Part shown: positions 23,141 through 30,860 of the stretch, in pieces | Layout: every line of letters begins with the position of its first letter | How positions within the stretch are numbered: position 1 is the stretch's first letter | NCBI RefSeq assembly: GCF_016862955.1 | Contig: NZ_BONY01000092.1 | Coordinates: forward strand, 1 to 34,776 | Direction: 5' to 3' | DNA: 34,776 nucleotides | Origin: Rhizocola hellebori | GTDB taxonomy: Bacteria > Actinomycetota > Actinomycetes > Mycobacteriales > Micromonosporaceae | Notes under the pieces: generated by a model | What the model saw: only the letters and a program-made list of their open reading frames with translations | Databases searched by the model: none | What the model was told of the DNA's origin: nothing | Program-made: the position numbers and the translations under genes

Positions 23141-24172
23141 ATGACCGAACGGACTGCGGCACACGCAGGGGGCAACCAGCGCCGCAAACGGCCCACGATG
23201 CTCGACGTGGCCCGCGAGGCCGGCGTCGCGCTCAGGACGGTCTCGCGCGTGGTCAACAACGACCCCACCGTGGGCCCGGAGCTCGCGGCCCGCATCCGGC
23301 AGGCGATCCTGGCCCTGGACTACGCCCCCGACGAGCAGGCCCGCCAGCTGCGCCGTGGGGTCAGCGGGATCATCGGGGCGGCGGTGCGCAACCTTTCCGA
23401 CGCCCACCCGGTGCTCAGCAGCGTCGACCGCACCGCCCGTGAGAACAGGATGACCGTGCTGGCGATGTCCACAGAGGACGAAGAGCAACGCGAACGCGAC
23501 GCGGTGCTCTCCATGTGCCGGCGCCGGGTCGACGGCATCATCATGGAGCCGATCAGCACGAATCATCAATACCTGGCCTCGGAGATCGAGTCCGGCATGC
23601 CCGTGGTCGCCGTCGACCGGCCCACCGGCGGGGTCGCCGCCGACGCGGTGCTTTCCGACAACGCCGCCGGCATCGGCCTGGGCTTCCGGCACCTGGTGCT
23701 GCACGGGCACCAGCGCATCGCCTACATCGGTGACCAGGAGCGGGTCTTCACCGGACGCGAGCGCGCGGCCGCCTTCCGGGCCTGCACAGCGGCCAACGGC
23801 GGCACGCTGGAGGGCAGGGTCCACACCGGAGTGATCGAGCCGGCCTTCATCGCCGCCGCGCTGGCCGCCACGCTCGGCGGCGACCTGCCTGCCACCGCCC
23901 TGATCACCGGCAACGCGCAGACCACCATCGAAGTGCTGCGCCAGCTCGGTTCCGCCGCCGGTGACGTGGCCATCGTCGGCTTCGACGACTTCCTGCTCGC
24001 CGACCTGCTGCGCCCCGGCCTGACCGTGGTCGCCCAGGACAGCGCCACCATCGGCCGCACCGCCATCGAGCTGCTGCTGGCCCGCGCCGCCGACCACTCG
24101 CGTCCGGTACAGACGGTCACCGTCCCGGTCGAGCTCATCGCGCGAGGGTCCGGCGAACTCCCGCCGCGCTAG
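23141..24172 (+). CDS. LacI-family transcriptional repressor
   Basis: 343-residue regulator. The N-terminal helix-turn-helix (residues about 19-40) reads TMLDVAREAGVALRTVSRVVNN, followed by the hinge region PDEQARQLRRG. Residues about 65-335 are the sugar-binding periplasmic-protein-like core (GIIGAAVRNLSDAHPV, VAIVGFDDFLLADLLRPGLTVV). ATG 23141 is preceded by GGGGGAGG. It is 37 bases past the glycosidase gene, so probably in the same operon. It is the natural candidate to bind the two palindromes between 17086 and 17212, released by a sugar from the imported substrate. No such palindrome precedes its own gene, consistent with control from the importer promoter. Confidence 0.94.
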   Translation: MTERTAAHAGGNQRRKRPTMLDVAREAGVALRTVSRVVNNDPTVGPELAARIRQAILALDYAPDEQARQLRRGVSGIIGAAVRNLSDAHPVLSSVDRTARENRMTVLAMSTEDEEQRERDAVLSMCRRRVDGIIMEPISTNHQYLASEIESGMPVVAVDRPTGGVAADAVLSDNAAGIGLGFRHLVLHGHQRIAYIGDQERVFTGRERAAAFRACTAANGGTLEGRVHTGVIEPAFIAAALAATLGGDLPATALITGNAQTTIEVLRQLGSAAGDVAIVGFDDFLLADLLRPGLTVVAQDSATIGRTAIELLLARAADHSRPVQTVTVPVELIARGSGELPPR

Positions 24173-24187
24173 CTAGGGTGTGCGCCC

Positions 24188-24661
24188 ATGGGAGTTCTCT
24201 ATGACTACTTTCGGGCGGCCGACGACGCGACCGTGTTGGAGCTGATGGAAAAGCTTGAGGGCGGGCCGATCGTCACCGGCGAGGGGACCGGGGTCGATGC
24301 GATCGACTTCAAGGGGATCGATCCGGGTGTGGCGCTGGGGCAGCTGGTCGCTTTCGCGCTCAACGTGCCGTGGGACGTCGACCTCGTCTCCGATGAGCTG
24401 GTATGGCCGTCCGAAGAGGAGGCTGAGGAGGGCGAAGGGGCCATCGTGACCAGGTTGCCCGACTCGGTACGCGACGTGCTGGCGGCCATCACCCCGGATC
24501 AGGTGCCGCAGCTGGCCCAGCAATGGGTCGGCATCGAGGAGTTTGCGGGCTACGACGACACGGACGAGGAGTTCTGTGCCGGCGGGATCGAGGAGGTGGC
24601 CGGGCTGGCTCAGCGGGCCCGGGACCATGGTGAGCATCTTTACTGCTGGTGCTCGCTGTAG
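24188..24661 (+). CDS. Conserved actinobacterial protein, function unknown
   Basis: 157-residue acidic soluble protein with no signal peptide or membrane segment. The start MGVLYDYFRAADDATV and the end GEHLYCWCSL flank a Glu-rich middle (SEEEAEEGEG). It resembles small uncharacterised actinobacterial proteins and perhaps the DUF1877/YfbM group, but I am not sure of that assignment. The ATG is 15 bases past the LacI stop, though sequence and context do not tie it to sugar use. No clear ribosome binding site. Confidence 0.72.
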   Translation: MGVLYDYFRAADDATVLELMEKLEGGPIVTGEGTGVDAIDFKGIDPGVALGQLVAFALNVPWDVDLVSDELVWPSEEEAEEGEGAIVTRLPDSVRDVLAAITPDQVPQLAQQWVGIEEFAGYDDTDEEFCAGGIEEVAGLAQRARDHGEHLYCWCSL

Positions 24662-24685
24662 TTGTGGAGACGTAGGCTGGCGTCT

Positions 24686-25732
24686 ATGGCTGTGTTGAAG
24701 GTCTCCGGAATCGTGCTGCCCCAACGGGAGCCGCGCACGTTCTGGATCGACGGCGACAGGTTGCGGCTTGACCCGGTACCACATGCGGAAACCGTCGTTG
24801 ATGGAGGCTTTCTGCTGCCCGGGTTGGTGGATGTGCACACCCATCCGGGCAGTGAGCAGCCGGGGGATCCGTTTGACGAGGAGCTGCTGCGCCGCCACCT
24901 GACCGATCATCGCGACGCCGGTGTGCTGGCCGTGCGCACGCCAGGTTCGGTGGCCCGCCTGCCGGGCTGGGCTTATCAGGATGCGGGTCTGCCCCGGATC
25001 CAGTCGGCGGGAAGGTGGCTGGCCCCGCCGGAAATGTTCTTTGCCGGGCATGGCCGCGATGTCACCCTCGACGAGCTGGTGGCGGCGGCAGTCGAGGAGG
25101 CGACGGCGGCCAACGGCTGGTGCAAGGTGATCGGGGACTGGATGGAGGGCCAGGAGGTGCCCGCCGAGCTGTTGCGCGCCGTGGTCGAGGCGGTGCACGG
25201 CATCGGTGGCCGGGTCGCGGTGCATGCCACGACCACGCTGGGCTGCCACCACGCGGTGATGGCGGGCGCGGACAGCCTTGAGCACGGCATGTACCTGGAT
25301 CCGGGGTTGCTGGATCGCATGGCGGCACAGGGGACGGCGCTGGTGCCCACGCTCACGCCTTTCGCCAGGGGCGTCGAGGGCGCGTACAAAGCGGATCCGA
25401 GCCCGCGCCGGGACTGGTTCGTGCGCGGGTGGGAGGGCATGTTCGCCAAAATTCGCTCAGCCCACGAAGCCGGGGTCACCATTCTGGCCGGCACGGACAG
25501 TTTTCCTTGCGGCACGGTCGCAGGCGAGGTCGATCTGCTGATCCAGGCGGGCTTGCCGGTCGAGGTGGCGCTGGGTGCTGCCTGCTGGACAGCCCGATCG
25601 TTCCTCGGGCTGGCCGGCCTCGGCGATGGCGCCCCGGCCGACCTGCTCGCCTATGACACCGACCCGGTGCTGGAGCCGGCGGTGCTGGCCCATCCGAGCC
25701 GGATCATCTTGCGCGGCAAGGTCATCCGGTAG
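24686..25732 (+). CDS. Metal-dependent amidohydrolase (imidazolonepropionase-like)
   Basis: 348-residue TIM-barrel hydrolase. Metal ligands are visible in order: VDVHTHPG (His51, His53), WCKVIGDW (a likely carboxylated Lys), VAVHATT, SLEHGMYL, and LAGTDSFP (Asp). The C-terminal GDGAPADLLAYDTDP to RIILRGKVIR is the small beta-sandwich end typical of the family. Members hydrolyse cyclic amides, prolidase-type dipeptides or related C-N bonds; the substrate is not known. ATG 24686 was chosen because the longer TTG start at 24662 abuts the previous stop and adds residues outside the family fold. Ribosome binding site is weak, so a leaderless transcript is possible. Confidence 0.87.
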   Translation: MAVLKVSGIVLPQREPRTFWIDGDRLRLDPVPHAETVVDGGFLLPGLVDVHTHPGSEQPGDPFDEELLRRHLTDHRDAGVLAVRTPGSVARLPGWAYQDAGLPRIQSAGRWLAPPEMFFAGHGRDVTLDELVAAAVEEATAANGWCKVIGDWMEGQEVPAELLRAVVEAVHGIGGRVAVHATTTLGCHHAVMAGADSLEHGMYLDPGLLDRMAAQGTALVPTLTPFARGVEGAYKADPSPRRDWFVRGWEGMFAKIRSAHEAGVTILAGTDSFPCGTVAGEVDLLIQAGLPVEVALGAACWTARSFLGLAGLGDGAPADLLAYDTDPVLEPAVLAHPSRIILRGKVIR

Positions 25733-25772
25733 TGGTGGTTCGTTCGGGCGACACGCACTACCATGTGCCACC

Positions 25773-26135
25773 ATGCGCGTGTTCACAGGCGGCATCGCCG
25801 TCGTGTTAGGTCTCGCCGCGGCGTGCGGCGCACCGCCGGCTGAGGCTGCTCCGGCCTTGCCAACCCACCTGTCGTGCGCCAGCGCGATGACGGTCGCGCT
25901 GGTCGCCGACCACGACGAGTCCGTGGCGGAGACCCGCACGCCCGAGCAGCTGGCGAAGGACTATGCGGCCGTGGTGGCAGGGTCATTTTCGGGGCAGCGC
26001 AAGGTGGTCTACCGGTCGGCGGAGCGCACGGACATCGCCTTCGTCGACGGCCAGGGCGCAGCCCAGGCTGTGCTCTCCTATCGGCGCCACGGTGGGCAGG
26101 GCTGGCGGCTGGAGGAGGGAGTCAATTGCGCTTGA
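25773..26135 (+). CDS. Small secreted protein, likely lipoprotein, function unknown
   Basis: 120-residue protein. The N-terminal MRVFTGGIAVVLGLAAACGAPP is a signal peptide ending in a plausible lipobox (LAAAC). The rest (CASAMTVALVADHDESV to VLSYRRHGGQGWRLEEGVNCA) has two further cysteines that could form a disulfide. No family is recognised. It sits 40 bases past the amidohydrolase gene, and its end overlaps the start of the next lipoprotein gene, so the two are probably co-translated. Confidence 0.72.
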   Translation: MRVFTGGIAVVLGLAAACGAPPAEAAPALPTHLSCASAMTVALVADHDESVAETRTPEQLAKDYAAVVAGSFSGQRKVVYRSAERTDIAFVDGQGAAQAVLSYRRHGGQGWRLEEGVNCA

Positions 26136-26632
26136 TACGCAGGCTCATGACGCCGTTCGCTGCTCTGGCGGTCTCCGCGATGCTGGTGGCCGGCTGCGGA
26201 AGCGACCAACCCGAGACCACACCGACGGCCGCTGCCAAGCCACCGGTGGTGGGCTCGGCTCCGGACCCGTGCAAGCTGGTGACAGCGGCCGAGGTGACAG
26301 CAGCCCTCGGCGGCGCCACCGCGGCCGGGGTCAGCTCGCCGGGCGGGCTTCCCGGGCAGCGCACCTGCGCGTTCGACGCAGCGGCCAAGGGCATGGCCAC
26401 GGTCGGGGTGGCCCCGGGCGGGGCGGCCCTGTTCGATCAGCTGAAGTCTCAGCTGGGCGCGACCGCGAAGCCGCTTGCGGGCGTGGGCGATGCCGCGGTG
26501 CGCGACGCCGGTCAGCTCACCGCGGTACGCGGCGACTGGGTGGTGCTGATCTTCGTCAGCGGCAAGAACAGCGACAGGTACTACGAGACGGCCACTGCCG
26601 CGTTGGCCAAGGCGGCAGTGGGCCGGTTGTGA
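26126..26632 (+). CDS. DUF3558-type lipoprotein
   Basis: 168-residue lipoprotein. TTG 26126 is chosen because GGAGGAGGGA ends five bases before it and the resulting signal peptide MRLIRRLMTPFAALAVSAMLVAGC has a proper basic head; ATG 26147 would cut the arginines off. The lipobox is LVAGC (Cys24). The mature part has DPCKLVTAAEVTAALGG and RTCAFDAAAKG, with the paired cysteines and Ala-rich helix that mark actinobacterial DUF3558 proteins, whose role is unknown. Its start lies within the upstream gene, and its stop is 14 bases from the convergent ahcY gene. Confidence 0.83.
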   Translation: MRLIRRLMTPFAALAVSAMLVAGCGSDQPETTPTAAAKPPVVGSAPDPCKLVTAAEVTAALGGATAAGVSSPGGLPGQRTCAFDAAAKGMATVGVAPGGAALFDQLKSQLGATAKPLAGVGDAAVRDAGQLTAVRGDWVVLIFVSGKNSDRYYETATAALAKAAVGRL

Positions 26633-26646
26633 CGGTCTAAAGCGGT

Positions 26647-28107
26647 TCAGTAGCGGTAGTGCTCGGGTTTGTAGGGTCCGTTCGTCTCCACGCCCAGGTA
26701 TTCGGCCTGCTTCTTGGTCAGCGTGGTGAGGTGGACGCCCAGCGCGTCCAGGTGCAGCCGGGCCACCTCCTCGTCGAGGTGCTTGGGCAGCATGTACACC
26801 TTGTTGTCGTACTCGCCGTACTTGGTGAACAGCTCGATCTGGGCCAGGGTCTGGTTGCTGAACGAGTTGGACATGACGAAGCTGGGATGCCCGGTGGCGT
26901 TGCCCAGGTTGAGCAGGCGGCCCTCGGAGAGCACCAGCACGCTGTGCCCGTCGGCGAAGCGCCACTCGTGCACCTGCGGCTTGACCTCGATGCGCGTGAT
27001 GCCGGCAGTGGTTTCCAGCCCGGCCATGTCGATCTCGGTGTCGAAGTGGCCGATGTTGCCGACTATGGCGTTGTGCTTCATACGGGCCAGGTCGGCGGCC
27101 ATGATGATGTCGGTGCCGCCGGTGGCCGTCACGAAGATGTCGGCCTGGGTCACCACCTCGTCGAGGCGCACCACCTGCAGGCCGTCCATGGCCGCCTGCA
27201 GCGCGCAGATCGGATCGATCTCGGTAACTACGACTCGTGCGCCTTGGCCCATAAGGGATTGCGCCGCGCCTTTGCCGACGTCGCCGTAGCCGCACACGAC
27301 GGCGAGCTTGCCGCCGAGCATGACATCGGTGGCCCGGTTGATGCCGTCGATCAGCGAATGCCGGATGCCGTACCGGTTGTCGAATTTGGACTTGGTGACC
27401 GAATCGTTGACGTTGATGGCGGGGAAGAGCAGCCGCCCCTCGCGGGCCAGCTTGTAGAGTCGGGCCACGCCGTTGGTGGTCTCCTCGGTGACGCCGCGCA
27501 TGTCCTGCGCGATCCGGGTGAACCGCCGCCCGTCCTGCGCCAGGCTGGCGGCCAGCGTTTGCAGGATCAGCCGGTACTCGGGATGGTCGTCTTCGTCGGG
27601 GGCCGGTACCGCGCCCGCGGACTCGAATTCCACGCCCTTGTGAACCAGCAGGGTGGCGTCGCCGCCGTCGTCGACCATGGTGTTCGGCCCGAGGCCGTCA
27701 CCGAAGTCGAACAGCTGTTGCGTGCACCACCAGTATTCTTCGAGCGTTTCGCCTTTCCAGGCGAACACCGGTGTGCCGCTGGGGCGATCCACCGTCCCTT
27801 GTGGACCAACGACGACGGCCGCGGCCGCCTCGTCCTGGGTAGAGAAGATGTTGCAGGACACCCATCGGACCTGTGCGCCGAGCGCGACGAGAGTTTCGAT
27901 GAGCACCGCGGTTTGGACGGTCATGTGCAGCGAACCGGCGATCCGTGCGCCGCGAAGGGGTTGTGCCGCCGCGAAGCGGTGGCGAAGGGTCATCAGGCCC
28001 GGCATCTCGTGTTCGGCCAGGCGGATCTGGTGTCTGCCGGCCTGCGCCAGGGCGAGGTCGGCGACGGCGAACTGCACGCCGTTGGCGTGTTGCAGCTTGG
28101 CATTCAT
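26647..28107 (-). CDS. ahcY: S-adenosylhomocysteine hydrolase (adenosylhomocysteinase)
   Basis: 486-residue NAD-dependent cytosolic enzyme that splits S-adenosylhomocysteine into adenosine and homocysteine, clearing the by-product of SAM-dependent methylation. Conserved parts include [31 protein letters not shown], the NAD-binding [13 protein letters not shown], and the C-terminal PYKPEHYRY with its cofactor-binding Lys/Tyr pair. The length matches bacterial forms with the internal insertion. The ATG at 28107 has GGGAGA about nine bases upstream. Its long leader holds an SAH riboswitch and a terminator, so its expression is predicted to rise when its own substrate accumulates. Confidence 0.97.
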   Translation of the reverse strand: MNAKLQHANGVQFAVADLALAQAGRHQIRLAEHEMPGLMTLRHRFAAAQPLRGARIAGSLHMTVQTAVLIETLVALGAQVRWVSCNIFSTQDEAAAAVVVGPQGTVDRPSGTPVFAWKGETLEEYWWCTQQLFDFGDGLGPNTMVDDGGDATLLVHKGVEFESAGAVPAPDEDDHPEYRLILQTLAASLAQDGRRFTRIAQDMRGVTEETTNGVARLYKLAREGRLLFPAINVNDSVTKSKFDNRYGIRHSLIDGINRATDVMLGGKLAVVCGYGDVGKGAAQSLMGQGARVVVTEIDPICALQAAMDGLQVVRLDEVVTQADIFVTATGGTDIIMAADLARMKHNAIVGNIGHFDTEIDMAGLETTAGITRIEVKPQVHEWRFADGHSVLVLSEGRLLNLGNATGHPSFVMSNSFSNQTLAQIELFTKYGEYDNKVYMLPKHLDEEVARLHLDALGVHLTTLTKKQAEYLGVETNGPYKPEHYRY

Positions 28108-28176
28108 TTCAGTTGTCTCCCAATTTCTGCGACGTCATTGGTGAGTTCGGCACGGGCATGTCCACCCCGCCCGGGC

Positions 28177-28211
28177 CAAAAAGAATGGCACCTCCTTCGA
28201 CAGGAGGCGCC
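28177..28211 (-). terminator. Riboswitch-controlled intrinsic terminator in the ahcY leader
   Basis: In the minus-strand RNA a 10-bp stem (GGCGCCUCCU / AGGAGGUGCC, one G-U pair) with a 5-base loop is followed by a T-rich run including TTTTT. Its 5' arm (28211-28202) contains the strand that the riboswitch pseudoknot needs (28210-28205), so only one of the two structures can form. Confidence 0.85.
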
Positions 28212-28270
28212 CTTGTGAAGAATCGCAGGTCGAGCGTGGCGGATCTAATCCGTCGCAGCGCCTCTCAACC
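28205..28270 (-). ncRNA. S-adenosylhomocysteine (SAH) riboswitch
   Basis: Read on the minus strand, P1 pairs GGTTGAG (28270-28264) with CTCGACC (28234-28228). Between them stand the conserved AGGCGCTGC core and a P2 stem CGG/CCG. Downstream GCGCCT (28210-28205) pairs perfectly with AGGCGC (28263-28258), giving the pseudoknot. The layout matches the known SAH aptamer, where the pseudoknot pairs GAGCGC with GCGCTC; here both strands differ yet still pair. The aptamer is upstream of ahcY, its usual gene. Ligand binding should stabilise the pseudoknot, prevent the terminator and turn the gene on. Confidence 0.92.
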
Positions 28271-28281
28271 TGGACCGGCTA

Positions 28282-28287
28282 AGCGTA
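28282..28287 (-). promoter_or_regulatory. Candidate -10 box for the ahcY leader
   Basis: TACGCT on the minus strand, placed so that transcription would begin about 5 bases before the P1 stem of the riboswitch. No good -35 box is visible, so this is a position-based call. Confidence 0.4.
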
Positions 28288-28377
28288 ACAAACGCCAGGG
28301 GCGCAAGCCACCGGACTGCGCATGACAACTTTGCCGATACCGGTTTTCCGCGCTTCCCCGTGTGGAATCTTGAGAGC

Positions 28378-28617
28378 ATGACAACGGTGACTCCAGATGC
28401 GATCCGGGTTCTGGCGCGGGCCAGCGGAGACGACGTCGTGCTGGCCATCAGAGCCGGCGAGATCTGCGTCATCCCGGCGGCCGAGGCCCACGGCGACCCG
28501 GCCATCTCCCAGGTGCTCTACACGCAGGCGAAGCTGCTGGCCGAGTACGGCGAGGAGGTGACCGACGCCGAGGCCATCACGCTCGCGGCCGGCCTCACCG
28601 CCAGCATCGCGCATTAG
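28378..28617 (+). CDS. Small conserved-looking protein, function unknown
   Basis: 79-residue soluble protein starting at ATG 28378 (MTTVTPDAIRVLARA), with a longer GTG start possible at 28360. The middle RAGEICVIPAAEAHGD and Ala/Leu-rich C-terminal half suggest a small alpha/beta or helical protein. No signal peptide, metal motif or recognised family. It is divergent from ahcY and convergent with the cupin gene, which stops 17 bases away. The ribosome binding site is weak (GAGAG). Confidence 0.6.
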   Translation: MTTVTPDAIRVLARASGDDVVLAIRAGEICVIPAAEAHGDPAISQVLYTQAKLLAEYGEEVTDAEAITLAAGLTASIAH

Positions 28618-28633
28618 AAGGTGCGCGCGGCGG

Positions 28634-29110
28634 CTACAAGTTGACCTGGTCATGGCGGGCGAACAGGTCGGCCCACTCCTCTTCGGTCAGCGTCCGCCCG
28701 GTGGCCCGGATCTCGGCGAGCTCCTCGAAGTACTTCTCCCTGGCTATCCCCGGCGCGAACATGATGAGCATGGAGGCGGGCAGGTCGGCACTGTTGCTGA
28801 AGCCGTGGATTCCGCCGGGCGGGACGTAGAGGAAGCCGCCCTCGGAGACCTCAAGCCACTTGTCTCCGTTGAACAGTGACACCTGCCCGGAGATCACGTA
28901 GAACGATTCAGAGAAGCCACGGTGGAAGTGGGAGCCGGCGCCCCCCGAGTTGGCCGGCATGTCCCATCGGAACAGGCCGTATTCGCCGCGCGTCACCGAG
29001 CCTGGGGCGACAAAGGTCGCCTTGGTGCCGGTGGCCGGGTTCATGTCCAGTAGGGAGATGTTCTGGCGCAGTACCGCGCTGGTTTCGCCGCTGTCACCGA
29101 GGTAGGTCAT
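28634..29110 (-). CDS. Cupin-domain protein
   Basis: 158-residue single-domain beta-barrel. The first cupin motif, SHFHRGFSESFYVISGQVSLF, supplies two His and a Glu, and the second, VPPGGIHGFSN, supplies the third His, so a metal site is expected. It has no signal peptide. Such small cupins act as dioxygenases, isomerases or binding proteins, and the sequence does not decide which. The ATG at 29110 has no clear ribosome binding site; TAAGTT lies six bases before it, so the mRNA may be leaderless. An 11-mer at its start, CTAAGTTAGGC, also occurs at the heme promoter. It is divergent from the peptide importer operon. Confidence 0.85.
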   Translation of the reverse strand: MTYLGDSGETSAVLRQNISLLDMNPATGTKATFVAPGSVTRGEYGLFRWDMPANSGGAGSHFHRGFSESFYVISGQVSLFNGDKWLEVSEGGFLYVPPGGIHGFSNSADLPASMLIMFAPGIAREKYFEELAEIRATGRTLTEEEWADLFARHDQVNL

Positions 29111-29147
29111 AAGCCTAACTTAGATCAGCTTTGGCTTCGGCCTCAGT

Positions 29148-29166
29148 CCGATATAGATATTCGGAT
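29148..29166. promoter_or_regulatory. Inverted repeat between the cupin and importer genes
   Basis: TCCGA and TCGGA arms separated by the AT-rich TATAGATAT, 5 bases upstream of the importer -35 box and in the upstream region of the cupin gene. A regulator site serving both genes is plausible; no regulator is encoded beside it. Confidence 0.4.
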
Positions 29167-29171
29167 ACGTT

Positions 29172-29201
29172 TGACCTTCTTATCCGTGGCGAGTTACGTT
29201 C
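29172..29201 (+). promoter_or_regulatory. Promoter of the peptide/nickel-type importer operon
   Basis: TTGACC, 18-base spacer, TACGTT. A start near 29208 leaves about 20 bases of leader, within which GGGAGG (29218-29223) sits six bases before ATG 29229. Confidence 0.65.
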
Positions 29202-29228
29202 GTGACTCCTACGGATGGGAGGCACTCG

Positions 29229-30851
29229 ATGCCCATCAAGCCTGTGCTGTCCGCCTGCGGCGTCGCCCTGCTCACCCTCAGCCTGGGTCTGACCGCTTGC
29301 AGCGCAATCGATTCCGCCACACCACAGCAATCCACCACCGAGGAGCGGCCCGCCAAGCAGGGCGGCATCCTGCGCGTCGCGCTGTCGGCGGAGCCCGACA
29401 AGCTCGACCCATCGGTGGCCAGGACGCTGGTCGGGCGCAGCGTCTTCAACGCCATCTGCGAGAAGCTCTACGACGTCGACGAGAAGCTGGCTCTCGTGCC
29501 GCAGCTTGCCGCCGCCCTGCCGGAGTTCTCCACCGATGGGCTCACCATCACCATCAAGCTGCGTACGGGAGTCAAGTTCGCCGATGGCACCGCGATGGAT
29601 GCCGCCGCGGTCAAGACCTCGCTCGACCGGCACAAGACGCTGACCGGCTCGGCGCGCACCAGCGAGCTGACAAGCCTTGCCCGCGTTGAGGTTGTCGACC
29701 CTTCGACGGTGGCGCTCAAGATGAACACCGCCTTCACCCCGCTGATAGCCGTGCTCGCCGACCGGGCTGGCATGATCATGTCTCCGGCGGCGTTGCAGGC
29801 ATCGGGCGACAACTTCGCCACCAACCCGGTGTGCGTGGGGCCGTTCAAATTCGCCAGCCGCATCGCGCAGGACCGCATCGAGGTGGTCAAGGACCCGAAC
29901 TACTACGACGCGGCCAAGGTCCACCTCGATGGCGTGACCTACAAGATCATGGCTGACGCTACGACACGTTTCAACAACCTGCGCTCCGGCGACGTCGAGG
30001 TGCTCGACACCGTGGCGGCCACCGATGTCGACGCGCTCAAGGCCGAGGCCAATCTGAAGCTGATAACCTCAGATTCTTTGGGGTACCAGGGAATAACGAT
30101 AAACCTGGGCAACGTCAACGGAGTCGGCAAAGCCCCGGCCGCCCTGGGCGCGCCGTATGCCGGCCCGCTCGCGACCGACAAGCGGGTGCGCCAGGCCTTC
30201 GAGCTCAGCCTTGACCGGGCCGCCATCAACCAGATCGTGTTCCGTGGCCAGTACACCCCCACCTGCGGGCCGATCAGCGCGGCCAGCCCGTTCTCGTCCG
30301 AGGTGGCGCAGGCGTGCCCGAAGCACGACCCGGCCGCGGCGAAAGCGTTGCTCACGTCCGCCGGGCTGGCCACGCCAGTCAAGATCAGCATGGTGATCGG
30401 CAACACCGCCGACGCGCGCCGGCTCGGTGAGGCCGTCCAGGCACAGGCCAAGGAGGGCGGCTTCGAGCTGGAGCTGCAGCCGGTCGAGTTCGCGGCGTCG
30501 CTGACCCAGACCGACGCGGGCAAGTATCAGATGTTCCAGATCGGCTGGTCGGGCCGCGTTGACCCGGACGGCAACATCGCCAACTTCGTGCGCACCAACG
30601 GATCGCAGAACATCTGCGGCTACAGCAACCCGGCCGTGGACACGCTGCTGGACCAGGCGCGCAAGTCGGCGGACGTGGAGGCCCGCCGTGACCTGTACGG
30701 GCGGGTGATCACCAAGCTGCACGAGGACGTTCCCCTGATCTACCTGTACCGGGTCAAGAACTTCACCGGCGTGTCCAGCAAGACGGTCGGCGTGCGCGTC
30801 TACGGTGACGGGCTGCTGCGCTTCGGCGTGGCCGGTTTTGCCGCCGCGTAA
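29229..30851 (+). CDS. Peptide/nickel-type ABC transporter substrate-binding lipoprotein
   Basis: 540-residue family 5 binding protein (DppA/OppA/NikA group). The signal peptide MPIKPVLSACGVALLTLSLGLTAC ends in lipobox LTAC. RVALSAEPDKLDPSVARTLVGR and LRTGVKFADGTAMDAAAVKTSL are the family's N-terminal signatures, and GYSNPAVDTLLDQARKSADVEARRDLYGRV is the usual C-terminal lobe. It captures short peptides, a metal chelate or similar solutes; the ligand is not predictable here. ATG 29229 was chosen since GGGAGG sits six bases upstream, unlike the longer start at 29202. A lower-GC patch lies around 30060-30110. Confidence 0.93.
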   Translation: MPIKPVLSACGVALLTLSLGLTACSAIDSATPQQSTTEERPAKQGGILRVALSAEPDKLDPSVARTLVGRSVFNAICEKLYDVDEKLALVPQLAAALPEFSTDGLTITIKLRTGVKFADGTAMDAAAVKTSLDRHKTLTGSARTSELTSLARVEVVDPSTVALKMNTAFTPLIAVLADRAGMIMSPAALQASGDNFATNPVCVGPFKFASRIAQDRIEVVKDPNYYDAAKVHLDGVTYKIMADATTRFNNLRSGDVEVLDTVAATDVDALKAEANLKLITSDSLGYQGITINLGNVNGVGKAPAALGAPYAGPLATDKRVRQAFELSLDRAAINQIVFRGQYTPTCGPISAASPFSSEVAQACPKHDPAAAKALLTSAGLATPVKISMVIGNTADARRLGEAVQAQAKEGGFELELQPVEFAASLTQTDAGKYQMFQIGWSGRVDPDGNIANFVRTNGSQNICGYSNPAVDTLLDQARKSADVEARRDLYGRVITKLHEDVPLIYLYRVKNFTGVSSKTVGVRVYGDGLLRFGVAGFAAA

Positions 30852-30860
30852 GGGGGACGC

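Noticed and set aside
26659-28218. A 519-codon plus-strand open frame opposite ahcY.
   Set aside because: No recognisable domain; ahcY on the other strand is certain, and the frame runs across the riboswitch leader.
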